From NCBI GenBank assembly GCA_006503535.1, contig QYRS01000006.1:496001-560000 (forward strand): 64,000 nt of DNA, in the 5' to 3' direction. The number at the start of each line of letters is the position of its first letter. The first letter of the stretch is position 1. Positions 34,382 to 45,900 of the stretch are shown here, in pieces. The stretch comes from Arthrinium phaeospermum (Eukaryota; Ascomycota; Sordariomycetes; Amphisphaeriales; Apiosporaceae). A program made the translations under genes and the position numbers. Under the pieces are notes generated by a model. It did no database searches. It saw only the letters and a list, made by a program, of their open reading frames with translations, and was not told where the DNA came from.

Positions 34382-36780
34382 TTTCGTTGGCCGTTGGTTC
34401 GATGCGTAACCCTCCGACAGAGTTTTGGGGTTTCTTGCAATTTCTTTCTTTTTAGACTTGAGTCTTTTTTATCAGGCGCGACAGAAAATGGTCCTTGGGC
34501 GTCCGGCGCGAGAAAGGAGACCGTATACGTGGAAGCTGATAATTATATGGATCGGGTTGGCGAAAGAGTACAAGTACAGGCTGGAGAAGCGTGTGGTTGG
34601 CGGACGGGTATCGGGGTTCGGATGTTGTCGTTGTTGTCGGTGTCGCTGGTTGAGGAATGTGGTGGAAGAATTGGCTTGTGAAGGTCTCGCAGGCCGACAA
34701 TTATTACAGGAAGATTGGGGGTATCACGAAAGGAGTCTATGAAGTGAAGTGTCACCTAGACAGGCTGGCAAGCGAAGCGAATGCGACTGATGGAAGAGGA
34801 GGATGCTGGAAACGATGATGGATTGATGGTCGTCCACGAGAGAGACGTTCACTGGTGACTGGAGCCTTTCCTTGGTTGAGTGGTTGCGCGGCCGGTTCCC
34901 CACTGTAATTCTTTCATTTGCTGGGCGCTGGCTGGTCGCTCGCTTCGGCTCTGGCTGCACTTTTGGAACCCAAAGATTTGGGGCAACGTGTTCGAGACGA
35001 TCAAAAAGAACCGCCAGCTGACGGGTGCTGGCGCTGGCCACCACAGTGGCTGTGCAAAACCCGTCCAGGTCAAGTGGCTAGAAGACGCGAAGAAAAGGAG
35101 ACGCTAATCGCCTTCTTCCCCAGATTGGGTTTTGACAGTTATTAGCACGGGTTCTGGCACGGGTGCATCTGCTTGTACGGATGGGATTGTCTCAGATCAC
35201 AGTGTTTACTATGGACATACGAGGACGCTCAAAGTCTCAAAACTGCCGTTGTACGGTATCTCGTAAACAATGAGCGCTGTGTCAACCTGGACCTTCGCGT
35301 CCAGCCAGGTTCACTCACATAACTACTCAACTGCTAACTGTCTGGGAACTCCCGCAAATAAAAGAAACCAACATGCAGGAACAAGCGCCAGATCGCGTCG
35401 GAGCTAGGGACAAGTCTATTCTAGCATTGATATCCAAGGACAACAAGAAGCAGCATGGAAGACACTACAGAGCCTGTCACCATACTACCCATCAGCATAG
35501 TGGAGAGAGGTCGTTTCGTTTCCCGCCATAGCCGAGTTGACCTACCCGCAGGACACAATGCAGCACCAAGGCTTGTGCTACTCTAGTGGATGCAATCGCC
35601 CATCGCCCGCCCCGATGCAACAGAGACAGACAGAAGAGAACAATTGAGAGAGAGAGGAAAAGGCCGTGTCACGGGACGAACCCTCCTGCCTTCATGGAGG
35701 CCGGAACAGGCTGGCTGGCTGGGGTGTTACTGTAGGTAGCCTGGTAGGCTTTGTTTGTGCTACGTAGTATCTGGTCATCGTCATCATAATGGATCGGCTT
35801 TTGTCGATCTCGCTGGTCTGTGTGCCGGGGAGTTCACGAGATTTGACCAGCAACCTGCGCATGCCCATCATTCCCTTGTTGATGCCTAGCAGGAGAATAT
35901 CGACATGAGAATGGCTGGCGAAAGCATGCAGGGCAACTGTTCTAGACAGCACTAATGTCTTGCTGGTTTGCAATACGAAATTGAACCATCTGAAAATTCG
36001 GAAGGGTTGGCAAGTTGGAGGGGGTGCTGCTAGGCCGAATTTCCTTTGAATTCGTCACATTGAATTTTCCATTTTCCCGCCAGCCATCAATCACCCGCTT
36101 TTCCCCTTACTGCCTGCTGCCCTACCAGCCTACCAGCCTGCAGTGAATCGAACGGGCTTGAACCATAAAGCGTTTATTGGGACAACTCGCAGTCGTCCAA
36201 CACCAACTAACTGCCTTGTCGCAAAAGCAGCTGTTTTCTGCCACCAGCGTTTTAGTCCTCACCTCCGGGTCCACGATTTAATATCATCCTTCTTGTATAT
36301 ACTGGCATTCTCCCTGCGCCTCTTGACTGGTTGACTTCGTTCCAGCCCTTCCCTGAAAAGCCCATTGTCGTATCTGCCGACTCCAGCATTGCCTCTCCCA
36401 CACGTCATCCCTTGCCCCCCCGGCTGGCTCTCTCTTCCATTCTCGCTCGCCCGCTCGCAACAACTCGCAAGGGTGTACCAGTGAGCTGAACTGGTGACTG
36501 ACCTCAATCTAAACCCGCTTTTCGACCATCGCGATACGCTGGTGGACCTCCTCCCGATTACATTCCATCGTATTGTGTAAATACTGCCTTAAACCTGCCG
36601 TAGCCACTTTCGCCTTTCGTGTGCGGTCGCTCCCTAAACATCGACCCAACACCTTGCGATAGCTACGGTTGCGATTTGTTCCCAACTGTCACCCACCTCG
36701 CAAACTATACCGTTGGACGGTTCGGCATGTCGTCGCAATAAGCCGCGCCCCCTGTTCCTTTTTATGGTGAAGACGTTACA
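34382..36780. other. Divergent promoter region, SED5 and disordered-protein gene
   Basis: About 2.4 kb. No gene supported. The part after 36050 is pyrimidine-rich and looks like a long 5' leader of the next gene. A frame open in 34425-34742 overlaps the SED5 5' side and lacks coding character. Confidence 0.5.
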
Positions 36781-39700
36781 ATGGACGGCACCTATGGCAA
36801 TGTCTATCCTCAAGGCCGGACCGCCTCCCCAATGTGAGCACTAACTGGCGTCACGCCCAACCTTTCGTAAAGTCCACAACTTGCATCGCATACTAGACGG
36901 CCGTTGACACTTGAATTTCTGTTTTCATAGGACACCGGGTACGCCGACTGCTTACCAAACCAACATCAATCGTACGAAGACGAAGAAATGGGTAGAGGCA
37001 AAGGTACAAAACTACGATGGCGATGATTGGGGCGACGACTACGACGACGAAGAGCCGGAGGAACCGCCCCCTCCGTCCAAACCGACAGGCCTTCGACAGC
37101 CGGGACAAGGCGCGACCGAGAACACACCGGTGACGTCGCCGTATGGCCAGAACCCGACACCTCATGCGGCAGGTCCTCGCGCCATGCCGATGCCGAGCCA
37201 CGTTAGAAAGACTTCGACTGGTCTAAGGACCCCGAGCGGCGCCCCTCCACTGCACGTTCAGACACAACCACATCAGACCAACTTCCCAAATGAGCAAGGT
37301 TACAGTTCCGGTTCGGGCGGCGCTAGCGGTTTGCCTTCATCCATGGCCAACTCATTCCCTCAGCCACCGGGCATGCCTCGCCAGAACCCCCCGAATGCGC
37401 CGGGGCCTGCGATGTCTCCGTCTGCACAATCTCGCGGTAGATCATCTTCTTCTGTCCAGTCACCCGGCGCCGCGGCATCCGCACGATTTCCCCCGCGCAA
37501 GAGCAGCATGAGCCGACAAGATATGCCCGACCCTACCGATGTTTCGAGCCCTCGATCTGGTTCGCGGCCGGGTTCAAGCTCAGGCTCAGCAAGACCATGG
37601 ATGGACCAGAGGACAAATTCTCCCGGACAAGCCGCCAATGCGTCGGGTAAACCACTGCCGTTTGTGCGACCGGCGGATATCTATCGTCGCATGGAGGAAG
37701 ATAAACAACGGACTTCTTTGGACTCCAGCAGGCCGAGCATGGACAGCAACGACGGAGGCGCCTTGAGATCTCCCACCGGCGAACGACGGCGCGGGAGTTT
37801 TGAGAGGGATGACCTGGGCTCCGATGCTTCACGAGGACTGAAGACAACGTTGGCGCCGGTGGCGGAGAGGAGGAGCGAGTACGGAATGGATCGTCTGACG
37901 TCCGACTCGAACAACAATACGCCAGGCACGTCCGGTGCTCCGAACCCCATGGATGCCGACAGAGGAAATCACATATCCGAAGAACAGTCGCGCCTGAACA
38001 AGTTAGAACTCCAGAATTCGCGGCGTCTTTCCGTCAGCCCGCAGCTGCCGGATCTAACACGCATGTCGGGGTTTGGAGAGGATTTCTTCGGAGGTTCTCA
38101 CTCTGCCCAAGAGCAACCTCAGTATTTTCTTGAGCACCCCGAACCCTCTGCCTCCGACCAGCCCCACAGGGCCTCCAGCCTTATTGAAGGTCCGGCCCTC
38201 GCCGACAGTCAAGAAAATAAGGATCCGGCAACGCAGCCAACATCGACTGCGGCCAAAGAAGCCAGTGCTACTGCGACCTCTGGCGGTTCTGGTGGCGCCC
38301 ACGACCAACTGACTTCAGCGGCGCCTAAAGCGCCAAGGCCATCCATTCCCGGTGGATGGGTTTCCGAAACAACAAACTTCGGGTCAGAAGCCCCCACACC
38401 AATGGAAAACAACGACCTTCGATCGAGGCAGTTATCCCCGCCGCAGGAGGAAGTTTCGCCAATTACCGAGTCTGGTGAGGATCTGGTGCCAACAACAGCA
38501 GTCAAGCAGGCGCAACCTTTGGATACTACGCCCAAGATGGTTCCCCAGGACGATGGGTTTGGAGGCGCAACAGGCAAACATGATCAGGATGTAGCCAACG
38601 AGGTAGCTCCTACTGGGCCCGCGTCTCATGCTACTCCTTCCTCACTGCCTCCTCTGCAAACAGTCGACCCCGAACCTTTGTCGGACATTCAACGGGAAAA
38701 CACAAACTCCACGAGTACTACGTCGCAGCCAGAGCTATCACCCTCCCAGTTCGTCCCGACTGCGCCTCTCAAACCTCGGCGCATGGAGACGTCGGAAGGC
38801 ACTTTTATCGCCACCATGCCTCCGCGAAATTTGACCATGAGTTCCATCGAAACAACTTCGCCAAACGAAAGCGACCGGCTCAGAGACGACATCATGAAAT
38901 CCTTGAACGCTAGTCCGATCCACGCCGCCGGTGCTGGTGGTATGCTTGGGCCAAGCTCTGGCTCATTAGATACTGGCTTGTCACGCGAAAGCACTTACCT
39001 GTCTGGGGTATACGATGATTATTTAGGTCCCGCAGAGGACAAGTCTTTACAGGAAACTGGGCAGGCCATGAAGGATGCCGGCAAGAACAACCAGCCTATA
39101 TACCAGCTGCCGTCCCAGATTGATGCGGAATCCTTAAACTTCCCTGTGCCGCCTTCTAACCAACCACCTCCGGAGAATACTAGGGCACCAACCTTCAAGA
39201 GACGCTTTTCGTGGGAGGGAGGCCCAGAAGAAGTCTCTTCCAGTCCCACTACGGATACCAACGCTCCATTCTTGGGTGGTGCAGACACGTCACAAGATCC
39301 AGCCAAGTCATCCACCTCTTCCCAATCCGGCCCTACTGCTGCGGTCACGGTCGAGCCATCTACCGCGCCGACTCCGGCCGTGCATATTGCTGCAGATAAT
39401 GATGGGAACATGTCCCACCAAGTCTCGATGGTCAGCAGCCGCGGTCCCGAAGGATTGGGGATTGCTGGTCTCGAGCCGCCATCGCCAGTGTCGGTGCTTT
39501 CCAACAGAAAAAGCCTGGTTTCGCCAGGAATCGACAACTCCAGACGTCTGTCGCTTGCCGATGAGAAGTCGCTCATGGAGGAGGCATCCCAACCCCCAAG
39601 CCCGCCCCGGGCTCAACACCCTGCGCTTTCCCCGGCACCGGCAGCAGAAGAACCAATGAACGCTGCACCCGCGCCCCAGGTCGGAATAGGTCGCGCTTCT

Positions 39701-40213
39701 TCCTACCCAATGGCCTGGGCCGAGATCCTCAGTCTACCGACGCTTCCCATGCGAGCAGAGAAGTTTGAAGAAGCAAGGATCCAATATGCAGAGATGGAGT
39801 CTGGCTTGTCGAATTGGCTCTTGCACATGCAGAGTAATGCAGACGGTATGAGTGCGGCTGGGTCCCAGACGCATCTTCCGCTGAGCCCTACTTCAGCGGC
39901 TGCACAAGCTTCGGGTCAGCAACCGTATTACCAGCAGTATCTCAACGCGAGCAACCCCAACCTGGACACCGTCCCGTCGCCAGGCCTGGGTCGACAACCG
40001 ACTGGGAACATGCTGCACGGCCAACAATCGTCGACCGGGTTTGGTGCAGCCCACAACCAAGTAGGCACGAAGAGCAAGGAGCTGCTACAAGCTGCAGCAG
40101 GCTTTGCCAACAAGGGCACCAGAACGGGTATCAAGTCAGGGATGAAATTGTTCAACAAGGGCAAGAGCAAGTTCCGCGGAGGGTCTCAGGGTGGTGATAA
40201 GGTATTTCAATGA
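36781..40213 (+). CDS. Large disordered protein of unknown function, 1111 aa
   Basis: Exons 36781..36833 and 36931..40213; the intron is phase 2 (GTGAGC...TAG). The protein starts MDGTYGNVYPQGRTASPM. A short conserved-looking block then reads KKWVEAKVQNYDGDDWGDDY and runs into an acidic stretch and a proline run. Most of the rest is Ser/Pro/Thr-rich and probably disordered, with many RRxS-type sites. A short segment PFVRPADIYRRMEEDKQR may be helical. The end is ordered again: MAWAEILSLPTLPMRAEKF (helical) and a basic tail ending in GMKLFNKGKSKFRGG. I recognise it as a type common in Pezizomycotina but cannot name a function. The start is the first ATG before the splice-linked frame. Confidence 0.85.
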
Positions 40214-40914
40214 TTGTTTCTTCTGCTCATATGGAAAACCTACCTATACCTACCTAGTATTCTGAGTGTAGTATTACACATCCGGCTTGCAGGGGTGCAT
40301 AATCTTCTCTTCCTTTTCTTTTTTCCCATTGCACCATTTCCCCCCACTATGGATCATCTGGCTACCACCCAAAACCGCTTCTACTCGTACGTACCGAGAG
40401 AAGCTACCACGTGGGTGATGGTCAGCTTGCAGCCGGGCTTACCTTATTCACACTGCGCCACGAACGAAGAGGTGGACCGAAGAAGCTTCTTTTTGGCGGA
40501 GCTTACATACATACACTATATGCATGACGGGCTGGTTGCTTATCTCCTTGGGGGCCAAGGGCTGAGGTGCTGCTAACCAGCCGCTGTACCATGTTTCTAT
40601 TCAGGGCTTCTAGAATCTCGACGATCGCGGGGGGCCTCCCTGCAAGTGTATGCGAGAGTGAAAGAGAGCGAGAAGTAAGACAGAGAAAGCGAAATAAGAG
40701 TCTGCGAGGGGGGCAAAGAAACGAGAGCAACAGAATACTTAAGTATGTATTGGCCTAACTAGAGTGGATGGGCGGGCGGCAGAGATTGTGTGTACGAATA
40801 CAAAAAACATCCCCAAAGCAGAATGGATTGAAGTCAGCCATGGCTATTGACCGATTGACCTAGACCTGGCAATCTTACACGCCTCTCGCTTCCACTACTA
40901 CCTCGAACTTTAGT
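40214..40914. other. Intergenic, up to transposon
   Basis: 3' region of the preceding gene; contains a purine-rich GAGA-type stretch near 40650-40700. No gene supported. Confidence 0.6.
40906..40914. repeat. Left target-site duplication, 9 bp
   Basis: AACTTTAGT directly outside the left inverted repeat; an identical copy is at 41488..41496. Confidence 0.85.
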
Positions 40915-40965
40915 CGCAAACCCTGTGCGGCCGTAGGCGACTTCCTGTGCGGCCGTACCCTAACC
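40915..40965 (+). repeat. Left terminal inverted repeat, 51 bp
   Basis: Begins CGCAAACCCTGTGCGG. Contains two direct copies of CCTGTGCGGCCGTA separated by 8 bp, a plausible double transposase-binding site. Confidence 0.9.
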
Positions 40966-41175
40966 GAAAACGGAAGGAGATGAATATCATATTATCTCTT
41001 ATACTTTCTGGTACTTTCAGGCTCGGCGCAAGTTCATCGAGGCGCGTAGTATCATCAATTCCAACTCATCAACGCCGCGCCCCTCCTTGCCGACGATGGC
41101 TTCACCAACCCCATTACCGACGATGGCTTCACTAACCCCATCGTCGAAGGGGGTACACGAAAGGAGGAAGGGTCG

Positions 41176-41265
41176 TCGGTGAAGCCATCGTCGGTGAAGC
41201 CATCGTCGGTGAAGCCATCGTCGGTGAAGCCATCGTCGGTGAAGCCATCGTCGGTGAAGCCATCG
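41176..41265. repeat. Six perfect copies of a 15-bp unit
   Basis: TCGGTGAAGCCATCG is repeated six times without mismatch inside the transposon. Two reverse-complement copies lie at about 41090-41106 and 41115-41132, so this region can form hairpins. Confidence 0.92.
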
Positions 41266-41436
41266 TCGGTAATGGGGTTGGTGATGTTGATGGCAGTTTT
41301 GGTGTTTTCAGGGGCGCCGGTGAGGTACGATGAATAGAGAGCGCGTTTGACGCGTCCAGACCAGGTATGCTATCTGTTATCGTAATTGTTGCCGTAAGTA
41401 TACATCGATATATTATATTGACCATATGCCTGTTTT

Positions 41437-41487
41437 GGTTAGGGTACGGCCGCACAGGAAGTCGCCTACGGCCGCACAGGGTTTGCG
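41437..41487 (-). repeat. Right terminal inverted repeat, 51 bp
   Basis: Exact reverse complement of 40915..40965. Similarity fades just inside with AACCAAAAC against AACCGAAAAC. Confidence 0.9.
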
Positions 41488-41496
41488 AACTTTAGT
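41488..41496. repeat. Right target-site duplication, 9 bp
   Basis: AACTTTAGT, identical to 40906..40914. Confidence 0.85.
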
Positions 41497-41890
41497 TGCA
41501 TGACATGCACACTAACAAGGCAGCCCATCTGTCCATCCCTCCCTCCACTCCTCCGCTTCCTATCTACCTAGTTCCAAGTGGTTATGTTATACATGAGAAG
41601 ACGAAGGTCTATCTATGTAGTGTGAGATGACAAACAGATGTTTGTACATGCCCTGACATATGAACTTTTTTCTTTCGTTTCTTCCAGCTCTCGGGTCCCA
41701 CCCCTGTCGGATGCTTTTGGCAGCGACCAAGCGGCCCCTCCCTTCCAATTTGCAATGCCTGCTCAAATCATGGAAACGATGAGCTTCAAGACATTGGGGT
41801 TTTATTAATAGACGCACTCCGTCTCCAGTCTGGAGCTGGGTTTGATTGAAGACGTTTGATACTAATAAATGCGTTTAATGGATCTAGGAT
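41497..41890. other. Intergenic, transposon to next gene
   Basis: No gene supported. It probably holds the promoter, and possibly the start-codon exon, of the large gene that follows. A branch-like TACTAAT at about 41860 precedes a good acceptor TTTGCAG at 41897. Confidence 0.45.
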
Positions 41891-42797
41891 TTGCAGGTGT
41901 CGGGTCAGCGATCGTCCCCGCCCACCTTGGCTACGACATCGGTACCCAGAAAACGAAATGAGCACCGTACCTCCTCGGGCTTTAGCGTCTGGAGATGGCG
42001 CAGGGAAGAGACCTCGACACTGAACCCTGCCAGTACCACCAGTACCACCGCCGCACCCAGTGGTACACGCCTTCAATGGCGACCGCGCCGCTTGCGTGCA
42101 GATACAGATGCACCAGCCGGGCTGGCTGATGGTGCGCAGCAACAGCGACAGCAGCAGCAGCAGCAGCAACCAACTGCAGAACCACCACGGCAAGGCGGCC
42201 ATAATCATTCCCGCTCCCTGCCACTGCTGTCCCAGTCCCAGCCGCACAAGTCGACCCCAACAACAGAGGTAGTGTTACCGTCAGCAGCGACACCGTCAGC
42301 AGCTAGGGCCAACGGCAAGACTCGTCCGGCCAGGAGCTCCCAGTTCTCGCTTCCTTTTCTGTCTAGCATCTCACTGTTCAAATCATTTGGTCGCAGCAAC
42401 CAATCTTCTCCCTGGCAGCCGCCATCGTCAGTCACACCTGAAGCCGGTATCCTGTCTGAACCCCCAATTTCTGCGCGAGACAATCATAGCGACCGGGCCG
42501 CTCCTGGCAACGACGAAGCCCGTGTACAGCAAGCGCCTTCCAATTCGTCGGGTTATCCGCTAGACTCCATAGCGGCCCCGACCGCCGCCGCTGCACCCTC
42601 CTTGCCTGTCTCGAGCAGCAGCCAGGCATTTCGCGGTTGGGACGAACGCGTCCCCGAGGAGCCTCATCTCGCTCAATTGGCACCACCTGTCCCCATTAGC
42701 AAATCCCAGCCCACCTGGGATCCCTACACGGGGACACCTCTACTCGAAGAAGAGGGCTTCGATCTCGACCCGCCCTTCGTAGGTCATCATCGGGCTG
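41891..42797 (+). CDS. Probable upstream exon(s) of the 42978-48086 gene; start unresolved
   Basis: An open frame of about 300 codons, rich in Ser, Pro and Gln, with a CAG-encoded Gln run near 42140-42170 and a distinctive end TWDPYTGTPLLEEEGFDLD. It contains no methionine at all, so its start must lie in another exon. A GTCAGT donor at 42798 (phase 1) can splice to an AAG acceptor ending at 42903, from which the frame runs openly (VASQKLSFVASPHRH) into the ATG at 42978. Both parts have the same composition, so one gene is likely. ATGs at 41878 and 41958 are in other frames. Transcript evidence is lacking. Confidence 0.5.
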
Positions 42798-42977
42798 GTC
42801 AGTATTCTTCCTTCTTCGGTCGCGCCCGCGAAACTTAAACTTCTTGGCTCCGCATCTAACCACGCATCGTGTCAAAGTCACAGACCGCATAATTGGGTCC
42901 AAGTAGCATCGCAGAAACTCTCCTTCGTCGCGAGCCCGCACCGGCATCTACCGACGACCCACGCCGGTCCCGAGAGC

Positions 42978-45900
42978 ATGGCCGCCCCTATGGCTGCGAC
43001 CTTCGCCGCCGACCCGCAAACCCCTGCCGACCCTTACATCCAGCAAACGCCATACCAGAACCAGCATCATCAACAACAACAACAGCAGCAGCAGCCACGG
43101 CAACCCCCACCGCCCCCAACACGGCAGACATCTTTCGGGCTCCCTTCGATTCCTCGCACAACGTCCTTTGGCTGGGGCAGCAAGAAAAGCTCGACCGAGG
43201 ACGACGCAAGGGGCCCATCCCCCGGCGCTCGCTCAGACGACAAGAGCCTGCCACTACCACCCGCCGAAGCCGACACATCGGGCGACGAGGACGCATCCCC
43301 TCTAGACTCGCGTGGCGCCTCGCCCATCCACAGCTTCCCGCAGTCAGCTCCGGGGCAGCAGCCGTATTACGGTCATATCTCGGCCCAAGCACCGTCTCCT
43401 TCTTCTTCGCAACCCTTGGCCTCAATGTCGCACCACATTGCAGGGCAGATCGCCCCCAACAGCCCGATTGCTAACGGGTCAGGCCCGGGGATTACTCACC
43501 AGGCTGCCAATGGCCCCGACGTCTATGCATCGGATGCGAATCGCAACTCGCCCCGCCTCCCCAGCAGCTCTCAGCAGCCAGCAATGGGTCGAGGCAGTCC
43601 ATCGCTGAGCCAGCCTGGGCAGATGCCCCGACAAACTACATCGCCCCTGATGCAAGGGCAACCATTCATGGGATCGTTGAGACCTAACGGAGTGGTTACG
43701 CCAGGGAACCCCGTCAGCCAACTTCCGCCGTCGCCGAGATGGAACCTCCAAGAGTCGCAACTATCTGAACCTCTCGTCTCGAGAAAAACGCATAGTCCTC
43801 AACCTGGGTATTATGCTTATGATAAGGAAACAGGAGTCGAGTCTCAACCCAGTGCCGCCCCGCCGCAACAGCTCCAGCGGACGGGTAGGAACAGTGGTCT
43901 TCCACCAGTTGCTGCCCAGAAGTACCCGTCGCTCTTTCCTGCTGGGTCTTCCAACCCCTCCTCGCAAAGCCAGCCCTCGAAAGGCATCACGCAGGATCAG
44001 ATACAGGTTACGCCAGTCCCCCGACAAGATAGTATAAACTTTTCAAGACCTGCAGCCAATGAGTTCCAGCCAGGTGACGACAATGGTCTACGGCGCAACC
44101 CAAGCCTTTCGAAAGAAATGGGCGGCAAGTTCAACGGCCGAGGCAGCACTGACGGGGCTGCCGGGTCAATACGGAGTGACGATATTTCCGAGAATAGCGA
44201 TGTGCTAGGATTCGAGCCTAGAGAGCAGGCCAGACGCGTATCTCTCCAGGTTTCGCACAGTCCTACTGCGATCAATGGTAACCAGCCTCAACCGCAACCG
44301 ATGCAGCATTTCAGAAGCGTCAGTGAGCACGTCGGAGGTCATGATGGCGGACTGCAAGAGGAGAAGAAAAAGAAGCCCTTCTTCGGCGGAAACAAGAAAC
44401 AGCCTTCGTTCAGTGTCGCCAACTCTGATCCGTCCACCACGAAGAACGATCTGCAACTACATGGCAAAGAGCATGGCCGTGGCAGTGCCAGGAAAAGGCT
44501 GTCAGAGCTCAAGGGGATATTCAAAAACAACGGGCATGATGAAGAGCCTTTGGCAAAACCGAGTGCCCCTCACGCTCAAGCCGAAGCTCAAACTGGCCGG
44601 TCTTCCATGTCAGATAACCCTCGGCCTCAACAGGGTCCTCCGATACCGATGTGGCAGCAACAGCCAGTTCGTTCTGGTCAGCCGGGGCCCGGCCCTGGAC
44701 CTTCACCACTTGCTCCCGGGGGCAGACCCAGCATGAGCTTGCAGGGCCCTGCGCGGTCTCAGCCCACAGGTATGCAGTTCGACGACATGCAGCTGCCGAA
44801 TAACGAGGATGAGGAGTTGAAGAAACCTGCCGGTGGCTTTCTTGGTGGTCTGTTCAATAACCGCCCAGGCTCAAGATCGCAAGGCCAGCCGTCACCGCCA
44901 CCTGGTCAACAGCAAGTTCGCCCGGGCCAAAGTTCTCAGCCAGGACAGGGGCCCCCTTTTGATACCCGCATGACGGGTGTTGGACAGCCTGCCGCTCCGC
45001 AGCAGCCAGTCAGTCCTCCACTGGGCCGAAATTCGCAGGGATTCGTCCACATGCCCGTGCAAGCAAACCAACGCCCTAAGATAGTAACCATAGCGAGCGG
45101 TGGTGGCTCGCCTAACCGAACTCGGGCATCTACTCTGCCAACTCAAGGGGGTATGAATGCGCAACAGCCTCAGCAGCAAGCGGTCGCTCCGAGCCGGCAA
45201 AGGGCCATATCCCCACAACAGCAAACTTCGCGAGATGACCGACCTTCCCTTCCCTCGCAGCAGAACTCTTTTGCGAATGAGCGTCCGGACGAGCGTGAAA
45301 TGCAACGACCAATGGAAGGCAACGAGGAAACACCTCATGCCCCAAGTCTAACGGACTCGCCGCCCCTATCACGCAAATCCTCTCAAGAGAGGATCAGTAT
45401 CGGCGGCGCGTCAATGGTACCTCGCAACTCCCCGGCCAGGAAGCCGGTTGGGTCTGGTCCAGCAAGACAAGATCCAGGCAGCTCCGCCCCGCCGGCCAAT
45501 CCTACCACCGTCGTTGCTGCCCATAACACGGTTCCTGCGGCTCCGACTTCTAAGCTTCATCATGTCAAGTCGGACTCGTCTGTGACTGTGGATCCGGTAG
45601 ATGACCATCCGGCACTGAACGACCAACCATCGTTGACGCATATGGGAGATAAGGGCGGGTTTGGCCATGGTCGTCAAGTATCAATACCCACACCGTCTAT
45701 CCTGTCAGCCCAGTCGCCGATTAGCCAAGAGGCCAATAGGTCATCGGGCCACTCTCAGCATCAACAGCTTTCACCCAAACCCTCGACTGGCTTCAACGTG
45801 CAGCCACCAAATACGGCAACTCCGGCAACCAGACAACAACCAACCGGAACTCAGCCTGGTAATGCTCCTGGTAACTCTCCTGGTCTTGCTCCACCGCAGA

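Larger units (their letters stand above)
40915..41487. mobile_element. Non-autonomous DNA transposon (MITE), 573 bp
   Basis: The element is bounded by perfect 51-bp terminal inverted repeats (40915..40965 and 41437..41487) and a perfect 9-bp direct duplication of the target. No transposase is present. The 9-bp duplication favours a Mutator-like (MULE) source, since that superfamily makes 9-11 bp duplications. The identical arms suggest recent movement. The interior holds inverted copies and a tandem array of a 15-bp unit, so the whole element could fold into a long hairpin. Both ends yield a short MRPYPN open frame only because the repeats are inverted copies, so these frames are not genes. 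Confidence 0.88.

Noticed and set aside
33827..34681. 284-codon frame opposite SED5
   Set aside because: Antisense to a certain SNARE gene; no domain, Leu/Glu/Val bias.
41132..41455. Repeat-rich reverse frame with tandem MASPT units
   Set aside because: It arises from the 15-bp array and the inverted repeat of the transposon; the same MRPYPN start appears at both ends because of the inverted repeats.
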